A stretch of 64,000 bases of DNA, from the NCBI RefSeq assembly GCF_002007115.1, contig NZ_MVAD01000004.1:372001-436000 (forward strand), in the 5' to 3' direction. Below the pieces are notes generated by a model. It did no database searches, was not told the DNA's origin, and saw only the letters and a program-made list of their open reading frames with translations. This stretch comes from Massilia sp. KIM. GTDB taxonomy: Bacteria > Pseudomonadota > Gammaproteobacteria > Burkholderiales > Burkholderiaceae_D. Positions 48,739-57,535 of this stretch are shown piece after piece; positions within the stretch are counted from its first letter, which is position 1; each line of letters opens with the position of its first letter. A program made the position numbers and the translations under genes.

Positions 48739-50121
48739 ATGGAAGCGATATCGGCCAACACGGCCGCCAGCGACGCGGCTCCCGCCTTGGCTTCCGCCTT
48801 GGCCTCCCCGCCGGATCCCGAGGTCCTGCCGGTGCTGCCGCGCCAGGCCCGCACCGTGCGCGACACCGGCCTGGAGCCGCGCTTCGTCACCGCCCTGGTG
48901 GTGAAGGCGATGCACGCCGGCGGCAAGACCCCGCTGTCGCTGCTGACCGGCCGCCTGCGGTTGTCGGTGAGCGTGGTGCGCGAGGTGCTGCAGGGGCTGA
49001 TCGCCTCCCAGCAGGCCGAAGTCGCCTGGTCGGGCGAATCGGACATCGACGTGCACTACCAGCTGACCGCCTTCGGCCAGCGCAGCGCCGCCGAGCTGCT
49101 GCAGGAGTCGCGCTACGCCGGCCCGGCCCCGGTGCCGTTGGCGGCCTGGCGCGCCATGGTGCTGGAACAGTCGCTGCGCCGGCCGGGCGCGGCGCGCGTC
49201 ACCCCGGCCGAGCTGCACGCGGTGCTGGGCGAGGACGGACTCGATCCGGCGGTGCGCGAGCTGATCGGCGCGGCCCTGCACTCGAACCGTCCGCTGCTCC
49301 TGTACGGCCCCTCCGGCGGCGGCAAGACCACGCTGGCGCGTAAGCTGGCCCGCCTGCGCCAGGAAGCGGTGGCGGTGCCCTATGCGGTGCTGGTCAACCA
49401 CGAGATCATCCAGGTCTACGACCCGGCCGTCCACCCGGCGCCGCTGTCGGCGCGCGGCCAGGAAGAGCGGCGCAGCTGCGACGCGCGCTGGGCCCTGTGC
49501 CAGCGCCCGCTGGTGCACGTGGGCGCCGAGCTGACCCGCGACATGCTCGAACTGCGCCACGATCCCGCCAGCGGGGTGTTCCGCGCGCCGCCCCAGCTGC
49601 TGGCCAACAACGGGCTGCTGGTGGTGGACGACCTCGGGCGCCAGCGCCTGCCGGCCGGCGAGCTGCTGCACCGCCTGCTGGCCGCCTTCGAGCACGGACA
49701 GGACCACGTGGCGGTGCCGGGCGGCGCCAGCCACGCGCTGCCCTTCGACCCCGGCCTGGTGCTGGCTTCCAGCCTGGCGCCGGAATCGGTGCTGGATGAA
49801 TCCTGCCTGCGCCGCATCGGCTACCGGATCGCGATCGGCGCCCTGTCCGAACCCGCCTACCGCAACCTGCTGCTGCGCCAGGCGCGCCTGCAGCGCATCG
49901 AGGTCGAGCCTCAGGCGGTCGACTACCTGGTGCAGGAACTGCACCGACGTACGCGGCGCCCGATGCTGGCCGCCTATCCCCACGAGCTGCTCGGGCGCAT
50001 CCTCGATTTCGCCGGCTTCGCCCGGCGCACTCCGCGCCTGGACCTCGACAGCCTGGCCCAGGCCTGGAGCAGCCTGTTCGGCGCGGGGACGCTGCCGCCG
50101 GCTGCGGGAGAAGCAAGATGA
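48739..50121 (+). CDS. AAA-type ATPase of the Tad/Flp locus
   Basis: A 460-residue protein that is not one of the canonical Tad components. The N-terminal ~120 residues look like a winged helix (LSLLTGRLRLSVSVVREVLQ). An ATPase domain follows with Walker A GPSGGGKTT near residues 190-198 and Walker B LLVVDDLGR. The C-terminal helical lid includes YRIAIGALSEPAYRNLLLRQ. ATG 48739 has AGGAGGT at the proper distance. It overlaps cpaB by ATGA at 50118-50121, so it is part of the pilus operon; a regulatory or assembly role is inferred from this. Confidence 0.75.
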   Translation: MEAISANTAASDAAPALASALASPPDPEVLPVLPRQARTVRDTGLEPRFVTALVVKAMHAGGKTPLSLLTGRLRLSVSVVREVLQGLIASQQAEVAWSGESDIDVHYQLTAFGQRSAAELLQESRYAGPAPVPLAAWRAMVLEQSLRRPGAARVTPAELHAVLGEDGLDPAVRELIGAALHSNRPLLLYGPSGGGKTTLARKLARLRQEAVAVPYAVLVNHEIIQVYDPAVHPAPLSARGQEERRSCDARWALCQRPLVHVGAELTRDMLELRHDPASGVFRAPPQLLANNGLLVVDDLGRQRLPAGELLHRLLAAFEHGQDHVAVPGGASHALPFDPGLVLASSLAPESVLDESCLRRIGYRIAIGALSEPAYRNLLLRQARLQRIEVEPQAVDYLVQELHRRTRRPMLAAYPHELLGRILDFAGFARRTPRLDLDSLAQAWSSLFGAGTLPPAAGEAR

Positions 50122-50978
50122 AGAACCGCCGCGCATTGATCGTGATGGTCCTGGCCGTGGTGTTCGGCCTCGCCGCCGTGCTCCTGGCCGCCCAGTGGCT
50201 GCTGCACGCCCCGGCCCCGACCAGCAACCGCATCGCCGTCGCCGCCAGCGACATCAACATCGGCCAGCGCCTCACTCCCGAGATGCTCAAGCTGGTCGAA
50301 TGGCCGGCCGACAGCGTGCCCAAGGGCGCTTATCTCGATCCGCAGAAGCTCGCCGGCCGGGTGCTGCGCACCAGCGTGCTGGCCGGCGAACCGGTGAGCG
50401 AAGCCAAGCTGGCGCCGGCCGGCACCCTGGGCGGGCTGTCGGCCCTGATCACCGAGGGCAAGCGCGCCATCACGGTGAGGGTCAACGACGTGATCGGCGT
50501 GGCCGGCTTCGCGCTGCCCGGCAACTACGTCGACATCATCGTCAGCACCGAGACCGATCCTTTGCCCGAGCAGCAGCAGCGCGGCGGGCCGCGCGAGCGC
50601 AGCATCTCCAAGATCGTGCTGGAGCGGATCCTGGTGCTGGCCGTGGCCCAGGAAGTGAACCGCGACGAGACCAAGCCCAAGGTGGTCAACGCCGTCACCC
50701 TCGAGGTCACCCCCGAGCAGGCCGAGAAACTGGACCTGGCGCGCAGCGTCGGCACCCTGTCGCTGGCGCTGCGCAACCAGGTCGACCCGGCCGCCGCCGA
50801 GACCAGCGGCGCGACCAAGGACAACCTGCTGCCGCAGGCCGCGCCGGTGCGCCGCGTGGCGCTGCCGGCGCCGGCGCCGCGGCCACGCGCGCAGGCGCAG
50901 CGAGCGCCGGCGCCGGCCCCGCAGCGCGACTGCGTCAAGGTGATCAACGGCCTGCACGCCTCGCAGGAATGCTTCTGA
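50118..50978 (+). CDS. cpaB: Flp pilus assembly protein CpaB
   Basis: A 286-residue periplasmic protein with one N-terminal membrane anchor (ALIVMVLAVVFGLAAVLLAA). The SAF domain is seen as NRIAVAASDINIGQRLTPEM, and the RcpC/CpaB domain as GKRAITVRVNDVIGVAGFAL with GNYVDIIVST. It is thought to link the secretin CpaC to the inner-membrane platform. The C-terminus is a Pro/Ala-rich tail ending in two Cys. It is translationally coupled to the preceding ATPase gene. Confidence 0.93.
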   Translation: MKNRRALIVMVLAVVFGLAAVLLAAQWLLHAPAPTSNRIAVAASDINIGQRLTPEMLKLVEWPADSVPKGAYLDPQKLAGRVLRTSVLAGEPVSEAKLAPAGTLGGLSALITEGKRAITVRVNDVIGVAGFALPGNYVDIIVSTETDPLPEQQQRGGPRERSISKIVLERILVLAVAQEVNRDETKPKVVNAVTLEVTPEQAEKLDLARSVGTLSLALRNQVDPAAAETSGATKDNLLPQAAPVRRVALPAPAPRPRAQAQRAPAPAPQRDCVKVINGLHASQECF

Positions 50979-50998
50979 CTCACGCTGGGATGAACGCC

Positions 50999-52585
50999 AT
51001 GAACAGATGCCTCACGATCGCACGCCTGTGCGCCGGATTTGCCGCCAGTCTTGCCGCCGGGGCCGCCGCAGCGGCGCCCGCAGCGGCGCCCGCAGTGGCT
51101 CCCGCAGCGGCCCGCGCCGACGCGCCGGCGGGCAAGCCCGCGGCGCGCCCGGCGCCGCGTCCTGACGCCTGCGTCGGCGAAGCCGCGCGTCCGGCCGCGA
51201 TGCAGCTCCACCTGGGCAAGTCGACCATGCTGCGCCTGCCCGAGCCGGTGCGCCAGCGCAGCGTCGGCAACCCGGCGGTGGTCCAGGCCATGCTGGTCGC
51301 GCCCGACACCCTGTACGTGGCCGGGGTCGATGTCGGCAGCACCAACATGATCGTGCAGGGCAGGAGCGGCGCCTGCAGCATCGTCGACATCACGGTCGCG
51401 CTCGACCCGTCCGGCCTGCAGGCCACGCTGGCGGCGGTCATGCCGGAAGAAAAGGAGATCCGGGTGCTGGGCGCGGCCGATTCGCTGGTGCTGACCGGCG
51501 CCGTGAGCGATACCGAGGCCGCCGTCCGCGCCCTCGACCTGGCCCAGGCCTTCGTGCGCCGGCCGCTGCGCCAGATGTCGAGCGCCGCCAAGGACAACGA
51601 CCACGACGGCGTGATCGCGGTCCCGACCGGGGGCGCCGGCGCCGGCGGCGGCGAGGGCGCGCGGGTGGTCAACCTGCTGTCGGTGCGCGCGCCCCAGCAG
51701 GTCCAGCTCGAAGTCAAGGTGGCCGAGGTCTCGCGCTCCCTGATCGAGCGGCTCGAAGGCAACACCCTGTTTTCCTTCGGCTCGGGCAGCTGGACCACGG
51801 TGCTGGGCGCCGATTTCCTGACCGGGCTGGCGCGCGGCGGCATCGGCGGCCAGAAGACCAACGGCAACCGCTTCGCCCTGGAAGCCGACAAGCAGGACGG
51901 CCTGGTGCGCATCCTGGCCGAGCCGAACGTGCTGGCGATCAGCGGCCAGGAAGGCACTTTCCTGGCCGGCGGCAAGTTCTACATCCCGGTCTCCCAGGAG
52001 AACAACAAGGTCACCCTGGAAGAGAAGGAGTTCGGGGTCGGCCTGCGCTTCACCCCGACCGTGCTGAGCGGCGGACGCATCAACCTGCGGGTCGCGCCCG
52101 AGGTCTCGGAACTGTCGCGCGAAGGGATCGGCATCAGCGCGGTCGGCATCAACGGCACCGCCATCATGCCCCTGGTGACCACGCGCCGCGCCAGCACCAC
52201 GGTGCAGCTCTACGACGGGCAGAGCTTCGCCATCGGCGGCCTGGTGAAGAATAACCTGGTGACCAACCTCAAGGCCCTGCCGCTGCTGGGCGAGATCCCG
52301 GTGCTGGGCGCGCTGTTTCGCAGCACCGACTACCAGCAGGACCGCACCGAGCTGGTGTTCGTGATCACCGCGCGCCTGGTCAAGCCGCTGGCCGGCCCCG
52401 GCTACAGCCTGCCCACCGACAAGGCCGGGGCCCCCGGCCGCGCCGAGTTCCTGCTGGGCGGGCGGATGGAGGGCGAGCCGCCCGCCGCGACCACCGCCGA
52501 ACTCTCGGCCCCCGCCGTCTCCGCGCCGCCCGCCGCGCCCGCGGCGGCGCCGGCCGCGACCGCGGGCGGCTTCGAACTTCGCTGA
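50999..52585 (+). CDS. cpaC: Flp pilus secretin CpaC/RcpA
   Basis: A 528-residue outer-membrane secretin. A signal peptide (TIARLCAGFAASLAAGAAAA) is followed by an Ala/Pro-rich stretch, the pilus-specific N-terminal domain (LHLGKSTMLRLPEPVRQRSV), a BON-like domain (KEIRVLGAADSLVLTGAVSD) and the secretin core with VQLEVKVAEVSRSLIERLEG, VRILAEPNVLAISGQEGTFL and LPLLGEIPVLGALFRSTDYQ. It forms the pore for the Flp pilus. ATG 50999 is preferred because GGGA lies eight bases upstream; ATG 50990 is close. The C-terminal Ala/Pro-rich tail is unusual in length. Confidence 0.93.
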   Translation: MNRCLTIARLCAGFAASLAAGAAAAAPAAAPAVAPAAARADAPAGKPAARPAPRPDACVGEAARPAAMQLHLGKSTMLRLPEPVRQRSVGNPAVVQAMLVAPDTLYVAGVDVGSTNMIVQGRSGACSIVDITVALDPSGLQATLAAVMPEEKEIRVLGAADSLVLTGAVSDTEAAVRALDLAQAFVRRPLRQMSSAAKDNDHDGVIAVPTGGAGAGGGEGARVVNLLSVRAPQQVQLEVKVAEVSRSLIERLEGNTLFSFGSGSWTTVLGADFLTGLARGGIGGQKTNGNRFALEADKQDGLVRILAEPNVLAISGQEGTFLAGGKFYIPVSQENNKVTLEEKEFGVGLRFTPTVLSGGRINLRVAPEVSELSREGIGISAVGINGTAIMPLVTTRRASTTVQLYDGQSFAIGGLVKNNLVTNLKALPLLGEIPVLGALFRSTDYQQDRTELVFVITARLVKPLAGPGYSLPTDKAGAPGRAEFLLGGRMEGEPPAATTAELSAPAVSAPPAAPAAAPAATAGGFELR

Positions 52586-52627
52586 GCACTTCCACCCACC
52601 CCGAGATACAGCACAAGGAAAAAGGCC

Positions 52628-52936
52628 ATGGACAGCACAATGACCCGTCCGTTCCGCCGCCTGCCGCAGGCGCTCGCCACCGCGACGGCCGCCGTCATCC
52701 TGGCCGGCTGCGCGTCCTCCACGCCCACCCTGGACCGCGAGTTCGGCCGCGCCGTGCGCGCCAACCTGGCGGCCCAGGTGGCCGATCCCGCCGCCGCGGC
52801 CAATCCCAATCTCGATCCGGCCGCGGGCATCGACGGCCGCGCCGCTCGCGCGGCCCACGACCGCTACCAGCGCTCGTTCGCCCGTCCCGAACCCGCCGCA
52901 TCCGCCCCGCTGGTGTCCAGCGGCTTAAGCAAATGA
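52628..52936 (+). CDS. Small pilus-locus lipoprotein (CpaD-position)
   Basis: A 102-residue lipoprotein with the lipobox VILAGC (Cys near residue 27), then a mostly helical, Ala-rich mature part. It occupies the place of CpaD/TadE-like pilotins between secretin and CpaE genes, and may help the secretin reach the outer membrane, but is much shorter than CpaD and shows no clear domain. ATG 52628 has AAGG upstream; ATG 52640 is possible. Confidence 0.7.
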   Translation: MDSTMTRPFRRLPQALATATAAVILAGCASSTPTLDREFGRAVRANLAAQVADPAAAANPNLDPAAGIDGRAARAAHDRYQRSFARPEPAASAPLVSSGLSK

Positions 52937-52967
52937 ACGCCGGCCGCCCCGGCGCCCCGAGGATGCC

Positions 52968-54134
52968 ATGAGAGCGCTCCTGATCAGCCGCGACAGCCAG
53001 CTGTACTCGGAGATCGCGTCCCAGGGCGCGGCCCGGGTGCCGCCCCTGCACCTGGCCGCCACCCGCGCCAGCCTGCGCGAAGCGCTCGACCGCCCCGAGG
53101 CCGACAGCCCCCAGCTGGTGATCATCGACGCCAGCGAGACCGAACCGCTGGAAGCGGCGCTGCTCGAGCGCGTCGGCCGCCAGTACCCCTCGGCCCAGCT
53201 CATGCTGCTGACCGACCACAACCAGCCCGAACTCCTGATCACCGCCATGCGCGCCGGGGTGCGCGAAGTGCTGCAGCTGCCCCTGGTGCACCGCGCCTTC
53301 CACGAGGCCATGGACCGGATCTCGACCGCCGCCGGGGTGTCCGCCCTGCGCGACGGCAAGGTGCTCGCCTTCATCGCCTGCAAGGGCGGCAGCGGCGCGA
53401 CCTTCATCTCGACCAATTTCGGCTACGCGCTGGCGACCCTGGCCGGCAAGAAGGTGCTGCTGATCGACCTGCACGGCCAGTTCGGCGACGCCGCCCTGTA
53501 CGTGTCGGACCAGAAGCCGGCCATGACCCTGTCCGACGTGTGCGCCCAGATCCACCGGGTGGACGCGCCCTTCCTCGATTCCTGCCTGGTGCACGTGACG
53601 CCCGGCTTCGGCGTGCTGGCGGCGGCCGACGATCCCTCGCAGGCCAAGGAGGCCAAGCCGGAGCACATCGACACCGTGCTGCGCATGGCGCGCCAGCACT
53701 ACGACTACGTGCTGCTCGACGTCGGGCGCCAGATCGACGCGGTGTCGCTGCGCGCGCTCGACATCACCGACACCATCTATCCGGTGCTGCAGCTGGCCCT
53801 GCCCGACATCCGCGACGCGCGCCGCCTGCTCGACATCTTCCGCTCGCTCGGCTACGTGCTGGACAACATCCGCCTGATCGTCAACCGCTACGAGAAGGGC
53901 GGCAAGCTGCGCCTGCAGGACCTGCACGCGGCCCTGGGCTGCGAGGTGATGCACACCTTCCCCAACGATTACATCGCCGTCACCGATTCGGTGAACCAGG
54001 GCGTGCCGGTGCTGCAGCTGTCGCGCTCGAGCGCGGCGGCGCGCAGCCTGGCCGAGATGGTCGAGCTGGTGACCTCGCGCCGGGTCCAGGAAAGCAAGGG
54101 CCTGCTCGACCGCCTGTTCGGCGGGGGCGCCTAG
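52968..54134 (+). CDS. cpaE: Pilus assembly protein CpaE/TadZ (MinD/ParA-type ATPase)
   Basis: A 388-residue protein. The N-terminal ~125 residues form an atypical receiver domain (MRALLISRDSQLYSEIASQG). The ParA/MinD domain has an altered P-loop CKGGSGATFISTNFG, in which the usual Lys-Thr/Ser is replaced, then VLLIDLHGQFGDAALYVSD and YVLLDVGRQIDAVSLRALDI. TadZ/CpaE proteins place the Tad machine in the cell. GAGG precedes ATG 52968. Confidence 0.92.
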   Translation: MRALLISRDSQLYSEIASQGAARVPPLHLAATRASLREALDRPEADSPQLVIIDASETEPLEAALLERVGRQYPSAQLMLLTDHNQPELLITAMRAGVREVLQLPLVHRAFHEAMDRISTAAGVSALRDGKVLAFIACKGGSGATFISTNFGYALATLAGKKVLLIDLHGQFGDAALYVSDQKPAMTLSDVCAQIHRVDAPFLDSCLVHVTPGFGVLAAADDPSQAKEAKPEHIDTVLRMARQHYDYVLLDVGRQIDAVSLRALDITDTIYPVLQLALPDIRDARRLLDIFRSLGYVLDNIRLIVNRYEKGGKLRLQDLHAALGCEVMHTFPNDYIAVTDSVNQGVPVLQLSRSSAAARSLAEMVELVTSRRVQESKGLLDRLFGGGA

Positions 54135-54202
54135 CCGGGGCGCCGGGCGCCGCCGGCCAGGCGCCCCCGCCGGCACACGACAATTGATGATTGGAGCCGT
54201 CC

Positions 54203-55549
54203 ATGTCCTTACGCGAACGACTTGCGGGATCCGGCCAGGAACGTCCGGCGACGGGCGGCCTGCCGGATGCCGGCAACCAGGCCTTCCAGGAGCTCAAGAA
54301 GCTGATGCACCAGATGATCCTCGACCGGATCGACCTGGAGCGCCTCAAGCGCCTGACGCCCGAGCAGTTCAAGCACGAGCTGGCGCTGCTGGTCCAGCGC
54401 ATCATCGAGGAGGAGCGCATCGTCCTCAACCAGCACGAGCGCCATCACCTGGTGCTCGACATCCAGCACGAAATGCTCGGCTTCGGCCCGCTCGAACCGC
54501 TGCTGAACGACCCCAGCGTCTCGGACATCCTGGTCAACACCGCCAGCAAGGTGTACGTCGAGCGGCGCGGCAAGCTGGAGCTCACCGACATCAGCTTCCA
54601 CGACAACGCCCACCTGATGAAGATCATCGAGAAGATCGTCTCGCGCGTGGGGCGCCGGGTGGACGAGTCGAGCCCGATGGTCGACGCCCGCCTGCCGGAC
54701 GGCTCGCGCGTGAACGCGATCATCCCGCCGCTGGCGGTGGACGGCCCGCTGCTCTCGATCCGGCGCTTCGGCGCCAGCCCGCTGACGGTGCAGAACCTGC
54801 TCGACTACAAGAGCCTGACCCCGCCCATGATCAAGGTGCTGGAAGGCCTGGGCGTGGCCAAGGTGAACATCCTGATCTCGGGCGGCACCGGCAGCGGCAA
54901 GACCACCTTGCTGAACCTGATCTCCGGCTTCATCCCGCCCAGCGAGCGGGTGGTGACGATCGAGGACGCCGCCGAGCTGCAGCTGCGCCAGCCGCACGTG
55001 GTGCGCCTCGAGACGCGCCCGCCCAACATCGAGGGCAAGGGCGAGGTGACCCAGCGCGCCTTGGTGCGCAACGCGCTGCGCATGCGCCCCGACCGCATCA
55101 TCCTGGGCGAAGTGCGCGGCGCCGAGGCGCTCGACATGCTGCAGGCGATGAACACCGGCCACGAGGGCTCGTTCGCCACCATCCACTCGAACACCCCGCG
55201 CGACGCCCTGTCGCGGCTGGAGAACATGGTCAGCATGGCCGGCGCCAACCTCACCCAGCGCGCGATCCGTCAGCAGATCGTGTCGGCGGTGACGGTGGTG
55301 GTGCAGGTCTCGCGCCTGACCGACGGCACCCGCAAGGTGGTCAGCCTGCAGGAGATCACCGGCATGGAGGGCGACATCGTCTCGATGCAGGAGATCTTCC
55401 GCTTCGAGCAGCGCGGAGTGGCCGCCGACGGCAAGGTGCTGGGCCACTTCTGCGCCACCGGGGTGCGCCCGCGCTTCGCCGACCGCCTGCGCCTGTTCGG
55501 CGTGCCGGTGCCCGACGACGCCTTCGACCCCGACCGGGTCTTCGACTGA
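54203..55549 (+). CDS. cpaF: Tad pilus secretion ATPase CpaF/TadA
   Basis: A 448-residue type II/IV secretion ATPase. The N-terminal helical domain ends near residue 90; then [40 protein letters not shown], Walker A GGTGSGKT at 227-234, the Asp box [20 protein letters not shown], Walker [21 protein letters not shown] and the His box [14 protein letters not shown]. It drives assembly of the Flp pilus. ATG 54203 is preceded by GGAG six bases upstream. Confidence 0.95.
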   Translation: MSLRERLAGSGQERPATGGLPDAGNQAFQELKKLMHQMILDRIDLERLKRLTPEQFKHELALLVQRIIEEERIVLNQHERHHLVLDIQHEMLGFGPLEPLLNDPSVSDILVNTASKVYVERRGKLELTDISFHDNAHLMKIIEKIVSRVGRRVDESSPMVDARLPDGSRVNAIIPPLAVDGPLLSIRRFGASPLTVQNLLDYKSLTPPMIKVLEGLGVAKVNILISGGTGSGKTTLLNLISGFIPPSERVVTIEDAAELQLRQPHVVRLETRPPNIEGKGEVTQRALVRNALRMRPDRIILGEVRGAEALDMLQAMNTGHEGSFATIHSNTPRDALSRLENMVSMAGANLTQRAIRQQIVSAVTVVVQVSRLTDGTRKVVSLQEITGMEGDIVSMQEIFRFEQRGVAADGKVLGHFCATGVRPRFADRLRLFGVPVPDDAFDPDRVFD

Positions 55550-55558
55550 GGGGGCGGC

Positions 55559-56536
55559 ATGGACGCGCTGTTCTACGGTTTCGTGGTGTTCATGTTCGCG
55601 GCGGTGATCCTCGCCGTCGAGGGCATCTACCTGTGGTGGATGGGCACCCACGGCGCGGCGGCGCGCCGCATCGCGCGCCGGCTGCAGCTGATGTCGGGCG
55701 GGGTGGGGCGCGGCGGCGAGCGCATCTCGATCCTCAAGCAGCGCCGCTACAGCAGCGCGCCCGCCCTCGACCGCCTGCTGCACCGCGCCGGGCTGGCGCA
55801 CCGCGTCGACGTCCTGCTGGTGCAGGCGGGGTCGCACTGGTCGGTGGGCCAGTTCCTGGCCTGGTCCGGCGCCTGCCTGGGCGCGGCCCTGCTGGTGTCG
55901 AGCGGCTGGCCGCTTCCCTTGGCCGCCTGGCTGGCGCTCGGGCTGGCCGCTGCCAGCCTGCCCTGGCTGGCCCTGCGCCGCGCGCGCCGGCGCCGCCTGC
56001 TGCGCATCGAGCAGCAGCTGCCCGAGGCGGCCGACTTCATCGCGCGCGCGCTGCGCGCCGGCCACTCCTTCAGCAACGTGCTGCAAATCGTCGGCAACGA
56101 GCTGCCCGAGCCGCTCAGCAGCGAATTCCGCATCGCGCGCGAAGAGATCAACTACGGCGTGCCGATGAACGAGGCGCTGCACGGGATGGCGGCGCGGGTG
56201 CCGCTGACCGACCTGCGCTACCTGATCATCGCGGTGCTGATCCAGCGCGAATCGGGCGGCAACCTGGCCGAGATCCTCGGCAACATCAGCCAGATCATCC
56301 GCGCCCGCCTGAAGCTGGTGGCGCACGTGCGCGTGCTCTCGGCCGAGGGGCGCATGTCGGCCTGGATCCTGGGCCTGATGCCCTTCGGGGTGATGGCGGT
56401 CATGACGCTCACCAGCCCGGACTACGTCGGCATGCTGTGGAAGGACCCGTCCGGCCAGCGCCTGCTGTGGTACGGCGCCGGCATGATCGTGATCGGCGTG
56501 TTCTGGCTGCGCAAGGTCATCCGCATCCGCATCTGA
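55559..56536 (+). CDS. tadB: Tad pilus inner-membrane platform protein TadB
   Basis: A 325-residue GspF/PilC-type membrane protein. One N-terminal membrane segment, two central ones (VGQFLAWSGACLGAALLVSS and PLPLAAWLALGLAAASLPWL) and two at the C-terminus flank the T2SF domain EQQLPEAADFIARALRAGHS. It follows cpaF by nine bases and precedes tadC by 21. It should form the platform with TadC that is worked by CpaF. Confidence 0.93.
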   Translation: MDALFYGFVVFMFAAVILAVEGIYLWWMGTHGAAARRIARRLQLMSGGVGRGGERISILKQRRYSSAPALDRLLHRAGLAHRVDVLLVQAGSHWSVGQFLAWSGACLGAALLVSSGWPLPLAAWLALGLAAASLPWLALRRARRRRLLRIEQQLPEAADFIARALRAGHSFSNVLQIVGNELPEPLSSEFRIAREEINYGVPMNEALHGMAARVPLTDLRYLIIAVLIQRESGGNLAEILGNISQIIRARLKLVAHVRVLSAEGRMSAWILGLMPFGVMAVMTLTSPDYVGMLWKDPSGQRLLWYGAGMIVIGVFWLRKVIRIRI

Positions 56537-56557
56537 GCCGACTCCCGAGGTGAAACC

Positions 56558-57517
56558 ATGCAATCCTCCCAACTCGTCTTCCTGGCCATCGTCTTCTTCG
56601 TGATCTGCGGCCTCGGCTGGCTCGGCCTGGCGCTGTTCGCCCCGCTCGCGCTGCGCGAGCGCCTGCGCCGCTTCCTCGGAGGCGGCGCGGCCGCCGCCGA
56701 GGGCGAAGCCGGGGCAGGGGCGGCCGGCCAGGCCTGGTTCGAGCGCGTGGCCAGCGCCGCCAAGCCGCTCACCAAGCTCTCGATCCCCGAGGAAGGCTGG
56801 GAAAAGTCGGCCCTGCGCACCCGTTTCATGAATGCCGGCTGGCGCAATCCCGCCGCGCCCACCCTGTTCTTCGCCTCCAAGACCGGCCTGGCGCTGCTGC
56901 TGCCGCTCCTGACCTCGCCCTTCCTGGTGCTGTACGGCGCCGGCCTGGGCGCGAACAAGCTGCTGGCCGTGCTGCTGCTGGCAGCGGCCCTCGGCTACTA
57001 CCTGCCGAACGTGGTGCTGGCACGCATCGTGGCGCGCCGCCGGCGCGAAATCTTCGAGACCATTCCCGACGCGCTCGACCTGCTGACCGTGTGCGTGGAG
57101 GCCGGCCTGAGCCTGGAGCGTGCCATGGTCAAGGTGGCGGGCGAGATCCACATCAAGAGCCTGGTGCTGGCCCAGGAGCTGCAGCTGGTGCTGATGGAGA
57201 TGCGGGCCGGCTTCAGCAAGGAGAGGGCGCTGCGCAACTTCGCGCTGCGCTCCGGCGTCGAGGACGTCGACACCCTGGTGGCGATGCTGGTGCAGTCCGA
57301 GCGCTTCGGCACCAGCGTGGGCGACTCGCTGCGCGTGTACGCCGATACCCTGCGCCACAAGCGCCGCGTGCGCGCCGAGGAGTGCGCCGCCAAGATCGGC
57401 CTCAAGCTGCTGTTCCCCCTGATCTTCTGCATTTTCCCGACGCTGATGATGGTGCTGCTCGGGCCAGCCGCGATCCAGCTGTCGCGCACCCTGAGCGCGC
57501 TGCCCGGCGCGCGCTGA
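56558..57517 (+). CDS. tadC: Tad pilus inner-membrane platform protein TadC
   Basis: A 319-residue GspF-type protein. The N-terminal membrane segment is FLAIVFFVICGLGWLGLALF; the T2SF domain reads IFETIPDALDLLTVCVEAGL followed by SLERAMVKVAGEI, and the last two segments include LLFPLIFCIFPTLMMVLLGP. GAGG precedes ATG 56558 at the right distance. It is the partner of TadB. Confidence 0.93.
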   Translation: MQSSQLVFLAIVFFVICGLGWLGLALFAPLALRERLRRFLGGGAAAAEGEAGAGAAGQAWFERVASAAKPLTKLSIPEEGWEKSALRTRFMNAGWRNPAAPTLFFASKTGLALLLPLLTSPFLVLYGAGLGANKLLAVLLLAAALGYYLPNVVLARIVARRRREIFETIPDALDLLTVCVEAGLSLERAMVKVAGEIHIKSLVLAQELQLVLMEMRAGFSKERALRNFALRSGVEDVDTLVAMLVQSERFGTSVGDSLRVYADTLRHKRRVRAEECAAKIGLKLLFPLIFCIFPTLMMVLLGPAAIQLSRTLSALPGAR

Positions 57518-57535
57518 ACCCTGATGGAGATTGCC

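Noticed and set aside
49796..52585. 929-codon plus-strand frame that includes the secretin
   Set aside because: Only the part from 50999 is the secretin with signal peptide; the upstream part is an out-of-frame reading of the ATPase and cpaB genes.
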